Made by a program: the position numbers and the translations under genes. 64,000 nucleotides of DNA from Pseudomonadota bacterium (lineage in GTDB: Bacteria > Pseudomonadota > Gammaproteobacteria > Thiotrichales > Thiotrichaceae), in NCBI GenBank assembly GCA_002747455.1, contig PDPG01000045.1, forward strand, positions 17,735-81,734, written 5' to 3'. Numbering within the stretch: the first letter of the stretch is position 1; the number at the start of each line of letters is the position of its first letter. The notes under the pieces were generated by a model that was not told the DNA's origin, searched no databases, and saw only the letters and a list, made by a program, of their open reading frames with translations. Of this stretch, positions 8,882 to 17,974 are shown piece by piece.

Positions 8882-9910
8882 TTAAAACGACAGGGTATTC
8901 AATACCTTAGTGCCACGATACTTCACCCACGCACCTCGCTTAACCGCATCACCCTGCTTGGGTAATAACAAGAAATGACGTTCTCCGGGGTTTTGATAGC
9001 CCTCTGGAATGGAGTCCGTTTTCAGAATTGCCATCGCAATCTCAGACCACGTTGTATCCTCACCGTCGTACCTCACGTTGTATTGTGTTCCATCCGTATG
9101 CGTGGAGAAAATAGCATTTTGCAACTCAATTGCGCCAGGGTCGAGAATCTCCTGAGCCAACACGCTCGGTGAGGCTACATCAACGACGGTATCCGCATTG
9201 ACCACTTCAAATAGCAGGCCATCCTTGCGCACTTTTTCAATAATCGTGCGGATTTCCGGCTTTAAACGCTCGGCAACTGCGCATACTGATGTCGATAAAT
9301 CATCCGACTCAATCTGGTGTGAGTCATTGGCCAGGATCAATAAGGTTGAGGCCGTGTCAATATTCGCCCGCTTTAACACATCACTGTCTGAAGGCACACC
9401 TTTTACAAATTGCACCGCCAGTGATGTCATCCATGCCGCCTTCTCCTCCAGTTGGTTATTCACACATACAATGCCCAAATCTTCATAACGCACATCGTTA
9501 CGCAACTCCGACACAATATGCTGCACCTTGTCGTCACTTGGGTAGCCGGCAATAATCAAATCTATCTTATCCTTCATACTCATTAATCCTCGTTTGCGAC
9601 GGGAGCTAATGCCCACCATCACCTCCGTCATTTTACCCAAGAACAAACCCAGCAAGGCAATGCCAACCACCATATACAACGTCACCAATACCTTACCAAA
9701 GCCACTACTTGGGGAAATATCTCCATAGCCAACGGTGGTGGCCGTGGTGACTAAAAAGTAATAAGTATCGAGCGGCGGCAACCCCTCAACCAGAGACATA
9801 TATAAGGCAAAAAAGAATGACAAACCGAGGAACAACAGTAACAAATACTTGTTCTCCCGAATTGTCCGCAACGCCTTGAGTCGCTTGAGCGCATTAATCC
9901 AAAAGAACAT
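8882..9910 (-). CDS. Potassium channel with cytosolic RCK domain
   Basis: A 342-residue ion channel subunit. Two membrane helices surround the selectivity filter TVGYGD (about residues 59-64); a long cytosolic part follows with a TrkA-N/RCK-like Rossmann region (IDLIIAGYPSDDK, then LLILANDSH and SVCAVAERLKPE). Four subunits would form a ligand-gated K+ channel like MthK or Kch. It starts 3 bases after the pmbA stop, so it is the last gene of a tldD-pmbA-channel unit. The coupling of a K+ channel with these protease genes has no obvious functional reason. Confidence 0.9.
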   Translation of the reverse strand: MFFWINALKRLKALRTIRENKYLLLLFLGLSFFFALYMSLVEGLPPLDTYYFLVTTATTVGYGDISPSSGFGKVLVTLYMVVGIALLGLFLGKMTEVMVGISSRRKRGLMSMKDKIDLIIAGYPSDDKVQHIVSELRNDVRYEDLGIVCVNNQLEEKAAWMTSLAVQFVKGVPSDSDVLKRANIDTASTLLILANDSHQIESDDLSTSVCAVAERLKPEIRTIIEKVRKDGLLFEVVNADTVVDVASPSVLAQEILDPGAIELQNAIFSTHTDGTQYNVRYDGEDTTWSEIAMAILKTDSIPEGYQNPGERHFLLLPKQGDAVKRGAWVKYRGTKVLNTLSF

Positions 9911-9913
9911 GAG

Positions 9914-11263
9914 TTATTCACCCGAAATGGCAAGATCCGCAAAACGAATGGCAGGCATACACGCCGAGCGTTGCCAGTTCCAGTAAGTTTCATCACCAAT
10001 GCAGGCAATATGATTCAGCATTTTGTAGAAGTTACCGGCAACCGTTATACCCCGTACTGGCTGAATGCGCTGACCATCGCGGCATAAATAACCGGCAGCG
10101 CCCAAGCTAAAATCACCCGAAATGGGATTCGCACCAGAATGTAAGCCCTGCATACTGGTCACTTCCAGATAGTCGCCTGCAAGTAGCTCAGCTTGACCAG
10201 CCTCCCCCTGCTCAACAAACAACTGGTGATGGCCCACTCCCAGCGGCGAGCGCACACCGCGCGAAGCATGGCCGGTTGTCTTAACCCCAAAATGACTGGC
10301 TGTCACACTATTGTGCATCATATTCTGGAACATGCCATCGACAATAAACGGCACATCCATCGTGGCGGTGCCTTCATCGTCAAACAAACTGTAACCAAAA
10401 CCATCCATCAAGCGTGGCTTATCCCAGAGCTGAAGGCGACTATCGGCCACCTGCTGCCCCAATTTTTCGCGCCACGGGTTAATCCCGTCTTTGGCAGCCT
10501 TGCCCGATAACACCATCGTGAAGACAGAAAATAGACCAACCTGACATTCACGGTCAAAAATCACATCATAGTGTTTTGATGGGACGGGCCTGCCTTCCAG
10601 CATATTCAGGCTTAAATCTGCAACGGTTTCCACCAACTCAGGAATATTCAGGTCACAGGTCAAACGAGACATTTGACCAGTACCTTTCATCGCATTTTTC
10701 TCGCCATCCTCGGCCAGCGCATAGGCGTAGGCATAAACCATGCGCGAACGACTGGCGGCATCTAGTCCAGCACTGGAAAAAATATAGCGACTGCCGAAAG
10801 ACTCTGCCACGCCATTATAGGGTGCACTTTTAATCAGGGCCTTATCGAGTAAACCTTGCTCCAAGGCTAGTACCATGTCGATTTTCTCCTCGACGGTACT
10901 GTCATCTTGTGGGCAGAAAATGGCATCATCTGAACGTAATGACTGTGGATCATTCAGAATCTTTTCGTGTGGCTCCTCAGTGGAGAAAGTGGCGTTTTGC
11001 AAAGCCTGATCGACCATCCAAACCAAGGATTCCTGGTCACCGGCCTCGCTGTAGGCAATCCCAACCTTGTTATCCTTAATCACCCGCACCCCAAAGGTTC
11101 GCGTATTGCTGACCGTGTGCTCTTCCAGCTCACCCTCATTGGCTTTTAGCGACAAGGACTCATTTTCCAGCACAATCAAATCGGCATCCGCACCCGCAGC
11201 GTTGGCTCGCTCAAATACCTGCTCACTGGCGGCGACCAAAGTATTCTCTACTGGCTGTGTCAT
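9914..11263 (-). CDS. pmbA: TldE/PmbA metalloprotease subunit
   Basis: A 449-residue TldE (PmbA) homologue, the partner subunit of TldD. The complex cleaves unfolded peptides and in some bacteria trims modified peptides such as microcin precursors or the CcdA antitoxin. The N-terminal ADADLIVLENESLSLKANEGELEE region, RGVRSPLGVGHH and the C-terminal INPISGDFSLGAAGYL-type segment (here GANPISGDFSLGAAGY) are characteristic. As expected for this subunit it lacks the HExxxH zinc motif. Its start codon shares one base with the tldD stop, so translation is probably coupled. Confidence 0.94.
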   Translation of the reverse strand: MTQPVENTLVAASEQVFERANAAGADADLIVLENESLSLKANEGELEEHTVSNTRTFGVRVIKDNKVGIAYSEAGDQESLVWMVDQALQNATFSTEEPHEKILNDPQSLRSDDAIFCPQDDSTVEEKIDMVLALEQGLLDKALIKSAPYNGVAESFGSRYIFSSAGLDAASRSRMVYAYAYALAEDGEKNAMKGTGQMSRLTCDLNIPELVETVADLSLNMLEGRPVPSKHYDVIFDRECQVGLFSVFTMVLSGKAAKDGINPWREKLGQQVADSRLQLWDKPRLMDGFGYSLFDDEGTATMDVPFIVDGMFQNMMHNSVTASHFGVKTTGHASRGVRSPLGVGHHQLFVEQGEAGQAELLAGDYLEVTSMQGLHSGANPISGDFSLGAAGYLCRDGQRIQPVRGITVAGNFYKMLNHIACIGDETYWNWQRSACMPAIRFADLAISGE

Positions 11264-12648
11264 CAGGCATTACCTCCGACCAAAATATTATCGACTTTAA
11301 GCGTTGGCTGCCCCACCGTTGTCGGAATCGAACCACTTACCGAGCCACACATGCCACAGGCGAGTTCAAAATCTTTGCCAACCATACTGATCTCTTTTAA
11401 TACCTCAGGGCCAGTACTAATCAGCGTTGCCGCTTTAACCGGATACTGAATTTTACCCTTCTCGACATAATAGCCTTCGGTAACGGCAAAGTTAAACTCT
11501 CCTGTACCCGGCTGCACCGAGCCACCGCCCATGTGCGAGGCATAAATACCCTTGTCGATGGAAGCAATCATGTCATCAAAGCTGCTGTCACCTGCCTCAA
11601 TAAACGTGTTACGCATCCGCGATGCAGGCGCAAAGCGATAAGACTGACGACGGCCAGAGCCAGTGCGCGCATAACCCGTTTTCTCGCTCCCCACACGATC
11701 CACCAAAAAGCTGGTGAGCTGACCATTTTTTATAAGCTGGGTACGTTGAGTTTCCATGCCCTCATCATCCACATTAATCGAACCCCACCCATTGACCAAA
11801 GTGCCATCATCAACCGCATTCACAACATCGCTGGCAATCATTTCACCCATTTGGTCGTGGAATACAGATGCCTTTTTTGCCACGGCGGTGGTTTCCAGCA
11901 AATGCCCGCAAGCTTCATGAAAAATGACCCCACCAAAACCATTACCAATAACCACCGGCATTTTACCCGATGGACAAGGCCTGGCGGTCAGGTTTACCAG
12001 TGCCTGACGAGCCGCTTCTTCCCCGGTGTATTTGGGGTCGATGGTGTCGCCTAATTCCCAGCCTGATAAACCACCATCGTTCCAGCGGCCACTGGACTGC
12101 TCTGTGCCATCACTGGCAATGGCGGTTAAACCAGCGCGGATATAGTTGCGAGTGTCATTAATGTGCAGACCTTCGCTGTTAAAAATCTCAACGGCCTGCT
12201 CACGCTGCATACAATAACCGCGTGTCTGGCTAATACGCTCACCAACCGCATGTGCCGCTGCATTAGCCTTTAGTAGATAATCAACCTTACTATCAATCGC
12301 TGCATTCTGACTCAGCACGATTTTAGCGGGGTGATGATTGCTTATACTACGACAATCAAAGCGAGTGAAGTCATGCAGCCGCTGGCTTAAATCCCGCGCC
12401 GATAATGTGGAAGCGATGCGCTTTAAACTCTCCGCATCCGTTTGATTGGTGTAGCCATAAAGCACCTTGCTACCAAAAACAATACGCAGGCCAATACCAA
12501 AGTCGATACCTGAATCCACCGACTTTACTTTGTCGCTCAGAGTCTCTATGGAGGAGGTACGATGTTTTTCGATAAATAATTCAGCAAAGTTCGCCCCCAG
12601 TGACAGGGCATGGTCGATAACCGACTGAGCAATGGCAGGATTCAGCAT
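11263..12648 (-). CDS. tldD: TldD metalloprotease catalytic subunit
   Basis: A 461-residue TldD homologue, the zinc-bearing subunit of the TldD/TldE protease. The HExxxH zinc motif appears as FHEACGHLLE, with the later conserved stretches GGGSVQPGTGEFNFAV and CGMCGSVSGSIP. The ATG at 12648 is chosen because AGGAG lies 7-11 bases upstream and the protein then begins like other TldDs; an in-frame start 21 codons further up would add an unlikely histidine-rich leader. It overlaps pmbA by one base and heads the operon that ends in the K+ channel gene. Confidence 0.94.
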   Translation of the reverse strand: MLNPAIAQSVIDHALSLGANFAELFIEKHRTSSIETLSDKVKSVDSGIDFGIGLRIVFGSKVLYGYTNQTDAESLKRIASTLSARDLSQRLHDFTRFDCRSISNHHPAKIVLSQNAAIDSKVDYLLKANAAAHAVGERISQTRGYCMQREQAVEIFNSEGLHINDTRNYIRAGLTAIASDGTEQSSGRWNDGGLSGWELGDTIDPKYTGEEAARQALVNLTARPCPSGKMPVVIGNGFGGVIFHEACGHLLETTAVAKKASVFHDQMGEMIASDVVNAVDDGTLVNGWGSINVDDEGMETQRTQLIKNGQLTSFLVDRVGSEKTGYARTGSGRRQSYRFAPASRMRNTFIEAGDSSFDDMIASIDKGIYASHMGGGSVQPGTGEFNFAVTEGYYVEKGKIQYPVKAATLISTGPEVLKEISMVGKDFELACGMCGSVSGSIPTTVGQPTLKVDNILVGGNA

Positions 12649-12796
12649 CCGGCATCTCCTCTCTTTATTATGATGATGCTCGATATTATCAGGGCTTAGG
12701 TGCCGATTCACAAGCGTACACGCTCCACTGATACAGAATCACTCAGTAATGGGATACATTGTTGGTCAACAACATCATCAACTGCCCAAAAATGTA

Positions 12797-12833
12797 AAAG
12801 CCCCGCAAATAACGAATACCTGCGAGGCTTTTA
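12797..12833. terminator. Bidirectional rho-independent terminator
   Basis: AAAAGCCCCGCA and TGCGAGGCTTTT form a near-perfect 12-bp stem (one mismatch) with a short loop. It has T-runs on either side, so it can act on both strands. It follows the minus-strand DUF1566 gene and precedes tldD, insulating the two units. Confidence 0.8.
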
Positions 12834-12880
12834 TTTTTTGCAATGGGTTATTTATTAACAACAACCCAAGGCATTAGCGG

Positions 12881-13654
12881 TTATGGCTGGTAGGTTTTTA
12901 CCAATAGGACATAACGGGCTTTTTCCACATGGTCTGGATCGGGGAAAAAGTTTCTTTTTGGATCCGCCTGGTGCTCACCGCGGCTTTTACCGTCACGGTA
13001 AGCCACTACAACATTCCCGTCACTCATATCCAGAGCGTACACGAGGTCGTATATCTTTCCTTTCTCCTCCGCGTCCGCTGCCGACTCCTCTTTCGTCATC
13101 GGACTCCAGCCTTTCTCTCTTGTGGTCGGATACTTCTTAGGTGTAGAAGACCAGAGATATGGCGAGCTACCATTACGGAGAGCCAAGCCGTTACTATTTT
13201 CCTGCTTGTACTTCAAGCCCCTGGCAAACAAAAATAACTCACGATTAGTAGCGGGAAAGATATAACGGTTATCAATAATACGCATTAGCTCCTTAATATT
13301 AGCCACGCGCCAACCCTCGGCCTTTTGTTGCTCGGTGACTGCATTCAAGGCATCTTTCCAACTCTGGAACTCTGTAGCATCGCCACTACAGCTCCCATCT
13401 TCAGCACTACTACCTGGGACATAAGTTTGACCAACAAGACAACGTGACCAGACCAAGCCATCCTCAGTACTGGTCACCTCTTCGCCACTTACCTGAAAAT
13501 TACCTGCAGGAATATCAGCAACTACCTTGTCATCGTATTGATATTCACGATCCACAATCGCATCAGCAGCATAAACATTGCTTGCCATAATTCCGCTGAT
13601 CGCGACCGCACATACCAAGAGAGAGTAGCCCGTTTGTAGTGTATTTTTAAACAT
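12881..13654 (-). CDS. Secreted DUF1566 (Lcl C-terminal-like) protein
   Basis: A 257-residue exported protein. The N-terminus has a signal peptide ending near NVYA-AD. The rest is a DUF1566 domain: TEDGLVWSRC, paired cysteines, WRVANIKELMRIID (the hallmark WRLPNxxEL-like motif), and SSTPKKY corresponding to the usual W-S-S-T segment. DUF1566 is a C-type-lectin-like or formylglycine-like fold of unclear function common in secreted proteins. It lies 43 bases downstream of a second DUF1566 gene on the same strand, and both diverge from a TonB-dependent receptor. A role at the cell surface in metal or heme capture is possible but unproven. Confidence 0.8.
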   Translation of the reverse strand: MFKNTLQTGYSLLVCAVAISGIMASNVYAADAIVDREYQYDDKVVADIPAGNFQVSGEEVTSTEDGLVWSRCLVGQTYVPGSSAEDGSCSGDATEFQSWKDALNAVTEQQKAEGWRVANIKELMRIIDNRYIFPATNRELFLFARGLKYKQENSNGLALRNGSSPYLWSSTPKKYPTTREKGWSPMTKEESAADAEEKGKIYDLVYALDMSDGNVVVAYRDGKSRGEHQADPKRNFFPDPDHVEKARYVLLVKTYQP

Positions 13655-13697
13655 AATAAAACCTTTCTATTGAATCCATACCGTTAGCACAATTAAT

Positions 13698-15158
13698 CTA
13701 TTTTGATACCGCGATCAGTCCAGTCTTGTTGTAGGTGCTACTCGGATCTTCCGGAGTAAATTCACCATTTGGCAACATAGTCCATACACGGTCAAACTTC
13801 ACTGAATAAGGCCCTGAATAGCCATCACGCGTATCAGGGGTCGCAGTGACAGATCTTGTCCAGTAAGATACCCTCACCCTTTTATAACGAGTATCAACCA
13901 GCTCGGGATCAGTTTCATCTGCCGGAACAGTATAGATACTCATTAACCAATCTGCCTGCGTCACAACTTCATTATCAGAGCTATTAAGGTTAACAATATC
14001 AAATAGTTCTGCTTTACTTGGCAATTGCCAGTTACTCTTACCACACAACTGAATTGCATTTAGCTTGGCAAGATAAGCAGCTGTTGTACAATTCCCAATT
14101 TTGCCACATGGACTCCACTCACTTTCTTCGTTATCTTTTTTACCTAAACCCTGACTCTCATCATAATAGGAATAGTCCCACTGAGAATCGCGCAAACCCC
14201 GCTTATCTTCTTCACCATAGGTGTACTTGGCATAAGTCTTACGCTCCCAAACCAGATTGGTCACATTATCTTTTACACAAGCCCAATTTTCGTCATCGTT
14301 AGCCAGCTCACCGCCATTTTCATCCAACTTAGTGAAGTCAAAACCGGCATGACCATTCGCATTATCGTTATAAACAACATCGCGCCCAGCTGCACAATCT
14401 TGCTTTGAGCCATCCGCGCACGTTGTGCCATTACTCCCCTTTTCAACACCCGCAGAATAAGTCACACCAGTGTCGTTGATTTTTGGTGTTACCTCTGCTG
14501 AAGTACCCGAATTATCAATGACTTTTACATTAACAGTACCCAGCACCACAACGGCACCATCCGAAGGTTTATTCGGGTTTTTTGGGTTACTTAAGGTAAA
14601 GGTCAGATCCCAGTCACCTCCACTAACCCCATCGGGCTTAAAGATAAATCTCATCATCTGATGCCCTCTACTGCCGCTATACAGTTCAATCGTACCCCGA
14701 GCTTGTTTGGGGTCTTCAAGAATCGTGGCAACATCGCCTTTGGCACTGGTCAGCTCATAGTCCACAGTGATGGCTTTATCTTTTGTCAGTTTAGTTACAT
14801 AAACGAACTCATTAGTTGTTACATCTATCTTCAACAGATTACATGGCTTTTCCTTTTCGCACATAAAAATTACATTACCATCACCGCCACCCATGTTTTT
14901 AGTGTAGTGAGATCCATCTTCATAAAGATCCTCAAGCCCCATACGTAAGGCATTTATTTTTATAGTCGGAGGAGCCTCTGAACCTGTTCCACCTGAACCT
15001 GTTCCACCTGAACCTGTTCCACCTGAACCTGTTCCGCCCGTACTCGGTGTTTGCGGGTTTAGATTGGGTTTATCATCAGTACCGTCACAAGCGGCCAAAA
15101 ATACACACAACGAACCGGCTAACAATAGCCGGGAGATGGCGATGGGTTTGAGTAACAT
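13698..15158 (-). CDS. DUF1566 surface lipoprotein with Gly-Ser-Thr repeat linker
   Basis: A 486-residue lipoprotein: signal sequence with lipobox FLAAC (Cys24), then a flexible linker of GGTGS pentapeptides (about residues 41-60), an N-terminal all-beta region, and a C-terminal DUF1566 domain with NVTNLVWERK, SNWQLPSKAELFDIV and a WTRS segment. Several cysteines are spaced as if for disulfides. The linker suggests a domain held away from the outer membrane. It is transcribed away from a Fur-box-preceded TonB-dependent receptor gene of the hemoglobin/transferrin receptor group. By analogy with receptor plus lipoprotein pairs such as HpuAB or TbpAB it may be the accessory lipoprotein, though it shows no similarity to those lipoproteins. 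Confidence 0.78.
   Translation of the reverse strand: MLLKPIAISRLLLAGSLCVFLAACDGTDDKPNLNPQTPSTGGTGSGGTGSGGTGSGGTGSEAPPTIKINALRMGLEDLYEDGSHYTKNMGGGDGNVIFMCEKEKPCNLLKIDVTTNEFVYVTKLTKDKAITVDYELTSAKGDVATILEDPKQARGTIELYSGSRGHQMMRFIFKPDGVSGGDWDLTFTLSNPKNPNKPSDGAVVVLGTVNVKVIDNSGTSAEVTPKINDTGVTYSAGVEKGSNGTTCADGSKQDCAAGRDVVYNDNANGHAGFDFTKLDENGGELANDDENWACVKDNVTNLVWERKTYAKYTYGEEDKRGLRDSQWDYSYYDESQGLGKKDNEESEWSPCGKIGNCTTAAYLAKLNAIQLCGKSNWQLPSKAELFDIVNLNSSDNEVVTQADWLMSIYTVPADETDPELVDTRYKRVRVSYWTRSVTATPDTRDGYSGPYSVKFDRVWTMLPNGEFTPEDPSSTYNKTGLIAVSK
14980..15035. repeat. 15-bp tandem repeat encoding GGTGS
   Basis: The unit GAACCTGTTCCACCT occurs three times in full and once in part, head to tail, inside the minus-strand lipoprotein gene, encoding (GGTGS)n. 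Because the unit is a multiple of three, changes in copy number would lengthen or shorten the linker without breaking the frame. Confidence 0.9.
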
Positions 15159-15462
15159 AAAAATGTTCCTTTGAATACGTAATAAACACTAACTTTCCCA
15201 GCGATCATGTGCCGGAAAAATTACAGCTATAAGGACAAAATATTGCGATTCCCCAAGTTGACGACTTGCCCAGCAATATTTGCGCGTATTCAATCACAAA
15301 CCATTTGATAATACAAATGATAATCGTTACCATTCGCAGCTGCTAAAATCTGGGCTATAGCAGCAGGTGTTCCATCGGGTTTTGAGCAGTTTCCGCCCCG
15401 CCAGCACTAGCCACTGTGGTTTTAATCATTACTTCTGTCTTTTTCTAATGGATCTGAAATTT
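15159..15462. other. Divergent promoter region of the TonB receptor and the DUF1566 lipoprotein
   Basis: About 300 bases between two divergent genes. It contains one clear Fur-box-like palindrome (15318-15332, listed separately) and no credible coding sequence. Upstream in-frame starts of the receptor lie here but would place extra residues before its signal peptide. Confidence 0.5.
15318..15332. promoter_or_regulatory. Predicted Fur box
   Basis: TGATAATCGTTACCA matches the 7-1-7 Fur consensus TGATAATCATTATCA at 13 of 15 positions. It lies 130 bases before the receptor start and about 160 before the divergent lipoprotein start. This indicates iron-repressed expression of the receptor and perhaps of both arms. 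Confidence 0.7.
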
Positions 15463-17883
15463 ATGAAACTCGTTACAAACCTACCGTGTATGAGGCCGCT
15501 GCCTTATGCCATTGCATTGCTGTTGTGTAACCCTGCACTGGCTGAGGAGGCTGCACCCCAAAAGGATAAAAAGGCCAGCTCTGCCGCATCCGTCACCGTG
15601 TTTGATGAGGTGGTGGTCACTGCTGATAAAATTGCAGACACCGTGGATACCACCAACACCAGTAATACAACCAGTAAAGAGATTCGCGAAAACCAAATTA
15701 ATAGCCAAAAAGATCTGGTACGCTACAACCCCGGTGTCAGTGTCTCAGAGGTGGGGCGCTATGGCTCAAAAGGCTTTGCGATTCGGGGCGTGGAAGGTAA
15801 TCGTGTGGCGATTACGGTTGATGGTCTTGCGATTCCTGACATTGAAGTCAATGAGATATTTACACCGTATGGCTACCTTAACAACAGCCGCTTTTCATCT
15901 GATGTGGAGTTGATGGAAAGCATCCAGATAAAAAGTGGCTCGGACGGTGTGAGTTCAGGCAGTGGCTCCTTAGGTGGGTCGGTTAGCTATAACACCAAGA
16001 AGCCCGAAGACTTACTGAATGGCAAAAAGATTGGCAACGTGCAAGTTGGCGGGTATGCAAAAACTGGTTATTCCACAAAAAACGAAGAAGGTATGTTTGC
16101 CGTTGGTGCATCTGCCAAGACGAATAAGCTCTCAGCCATTGTCAACTACGTGACGCGTGATGGACATGAACTAAAAAATCATGAAATGCGTAAGTTTGAT
16201 AAAGACCGTTTATCCATTAATCATGTATTTCCTGAAAACGAGATTGGAACCAAGGGGATTTACCCTGACCCGTCGCACTATGTCAGTAATGCCATTTTAG
16301 GTAAGGTCCAGTTTCAACCAAACGAACAGCATAAGATTGGGCTAAACGGTAGCTTTGACGAGCGAGAAAATCAAAACTACGCCATTACCAAAATAACTCT
16401 TGGTAATCAGCGCCGCCTTGCATGGGATAAAAACCAACGCAGCAGCTATGGCATAGCCTACGAATACACCCCCCTTGATCATAAAGCCATTGATAATATT
16501 GAAGCGAAATACCAACACCAGAGTGTGATGGCGCTTGGAAACACCTTCACCTATTATGAAAAATTCGCTACAGAGGGGGTGTATGAGCTATGGTTCAACG
16601 AGTATCGCCCCATTTACCAAGACACGGATAAGGTATCGCTTTCCGCTAATTTCTCACCAAAAGATTTATCCATATTTTCTACGAAGACTTCACACGAAGT
16701 ATCGGTGAATACCTCATTCAGTCGCGGGGATTATGACCCGTATTACATGACCTACTCCACCTTTGGCGACTTTATCACAATCGCGTCTCCCGACATGAAA
16801 ACCGATATTTTCAATGCATCGGTTACCGACAAAGTCAAAATCGGTGACAAAACCCGCATTGAGGCTGGTGTGCGTTATGACCGATACACCCGCAAGCCAT
16901 ATTTTCATCCGGCAAAAGAAGCGGATATAACCAAGTACAGTGGCGGTATACTGAAAGAAATGTATGAAAATGGCAGCTTCGATAAGCACACCACATTTGA
17001 CAACTTTGGCTGGTCATTATTAGGCGAGCACCAACTGACAAATCGCTGGACAGGGGAATATAAAGTCGCAACTGGCTTTTTGGTGCCAACGATCAATCAG
17101 ATGTACAGCAGCTTCTGTTTCTTAGGCAACTGCCAAAAGCCTAATATCAATTTACGCCCTGAAACCTCGGTTAACCACGAACTGGCCCTAAAAGGCGAGT
17201 TTGACAAAGGTAATGTTGAAGTAAGAGGCTTTTACAGTAAGTACAAGGACTTTATCGACACCATTAATTACAATGGCCAACTGCCAAGCGGCACTTACAG
17301 CAACCTGATCGAAGCCATCAATATTGATGAGGCCGAAGTAAAAGGGATTAGTGTCGGTGGTGAGCTGTACCTTGATAGTTTATTCAATATTGACTCAGGT
17401 GCCAGCATTACCCTAAACGCCAAAGTCACTTATGCCGAGGACAGCACCAGCAAAGGCACTAACCTGCTGGCAACGCAGCCATTGACCAGTATTATCGGTG
17501 TAGACTATACCTCACCAAGTGAGAAATACAAGCTACATGCAAAACTCACTTATATTGCTGAAAAAGACGCGGATGACGCCAAGAAGCTCGAATACAACTA
17601 CGATGAAGATCGTGAGTATGTTGACTCATTTATCAGAACCGAAGGGCTGGAAGATAAGCTGTCTTCCGCAATGCTGTTTGATCTTTACGGTAGCGTGAAG
17701 CTAGGCAAAGGTTTGAGCTTGAACGCGGGTGTGTACAACCTCTTTAATGAAAAATACATCCCGTGGGATAGCGTACGTCAGCTCTCCACCATTGGCATTA
17801 ATAATATGGTAAAGGGCGATGGTATCTGGCGCTACTCAGCACCGGGTCGCAACTATGGTCTGTCAGTCAATTACGAATTTTAG
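15463..17883 (+). CDS. TonB-dependent receptor, hemoglobin/transferrin receptor-like
   Basis: An 806-residue outer-membrane receptor. A signal peptide (ending near NPALA-EE) is followed by a TonB box-like FDEVVVTADK and a plug domain with RYNPGVSV, FAIRGVEGNRVAITVDG and IQIKSGSDGVSSGSGSLGGS; these resemble the HmbR/HpuB/TbpA group. A 22-strand-type barrel ends in YGLSVNYEF with the terminal Phe expected for BAM-assembled proteins. It should import heme, or iron from a protein, with energy from TonB-ExbBD, which are not in this window. A Fur box lies upstream. The start at 15463 gives a normal signal peptide; 15448 is an alternative. Exact ligand unknown. Confidence 0.88.
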   Translation: MKLVTNLPCMRPLPYAIALLLCNPALAEEAAPQKDKKASSAASVTVFDEVVVTADKIADTVDTTNTSNTTSKEIRENQINSQKDLVRYNPGVSVSEVGRYGSKGFAIRGVEGNRVAITVDGLAIPDIEVNEIFTPYGYLNNSRFSSDVELMESIQIKSGSDGVSSGSGSLGGSVSYNTKKPEDLLNGKKIGNVQVGGYAKTGYSTKNEEGMFAVGASAKTNKLSAIVNYVTRDGHELKNHEMRKFDKDRLSINHVFPENEIGTKGIYPDPSHYVSNAILGKVQFQPNEQHKIGLNGSFDERENQNYAITKITLGNQRRLAWDKNQRSSYGIAYEYTPLDHKAIDNIEAKYQHQSVMALGNTFTYYEKFATEGVYELWFNEYRPIYQDTDKVSLSANFSPKDLSIFSTKTSHEVSVNTSFSRGDYDPYYMTYSTFGDFITIASPDMKTDIFNASVTDKVKIGDKTRIEAGVRYDRYTRKPYFHPAKEADITKYSGGILKEMYENGSFDKHTTFDNFGWSLLGEHQLTNRWTGEYKVATGFLVPTINQMYSSFCFLGNCQKPNINLRPETSVNHELALKGEFDKGNVEVRGFYSKYKDFIDTINYNGQLPSGTYSNLIEAINIDEAEVKGISVGGELYLDSLFNIDSGASITLNAKVTYAEDSTSKGTNLLATQPLTSIIGVDYTSPSEKYKLHAKLTYIAEKDADDAKKLEYNYDEDREYVDSFIRTEGLEDKLSSAMLFDLYGSVKLGKGLSLNAGVYNLFNEKYIPWDSVRQLSTIGINNMVKGDGIWRYSAPGRNYGLSVNYEF

Positions 17884-17974
17884 GCTGTAGGGTTATAACG
17901 CCATTTCCTGGCAATGGGTTGTGGCGTTGTGCCAAAGGTTCTGGGGATTAATCAGGCTTTATCACGATACTCTG

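Noticed and set aside
11533..12054. Long plus-strand open frame opposite tldD
   Set aside because: It lies wholly antisense to a well-conserved tldD gene, has no domain and is explained by codon bias of the real gene. The same holds for similar frames opposite dnaJ, nadK and the M23 peptidase gene.
14980..15035. CRISPR array
   Set aside because: The repeats are 15 bp, adjacent, without spacers, and lie inside an open reading frame coding for a Gly-Ser-Thr linker.
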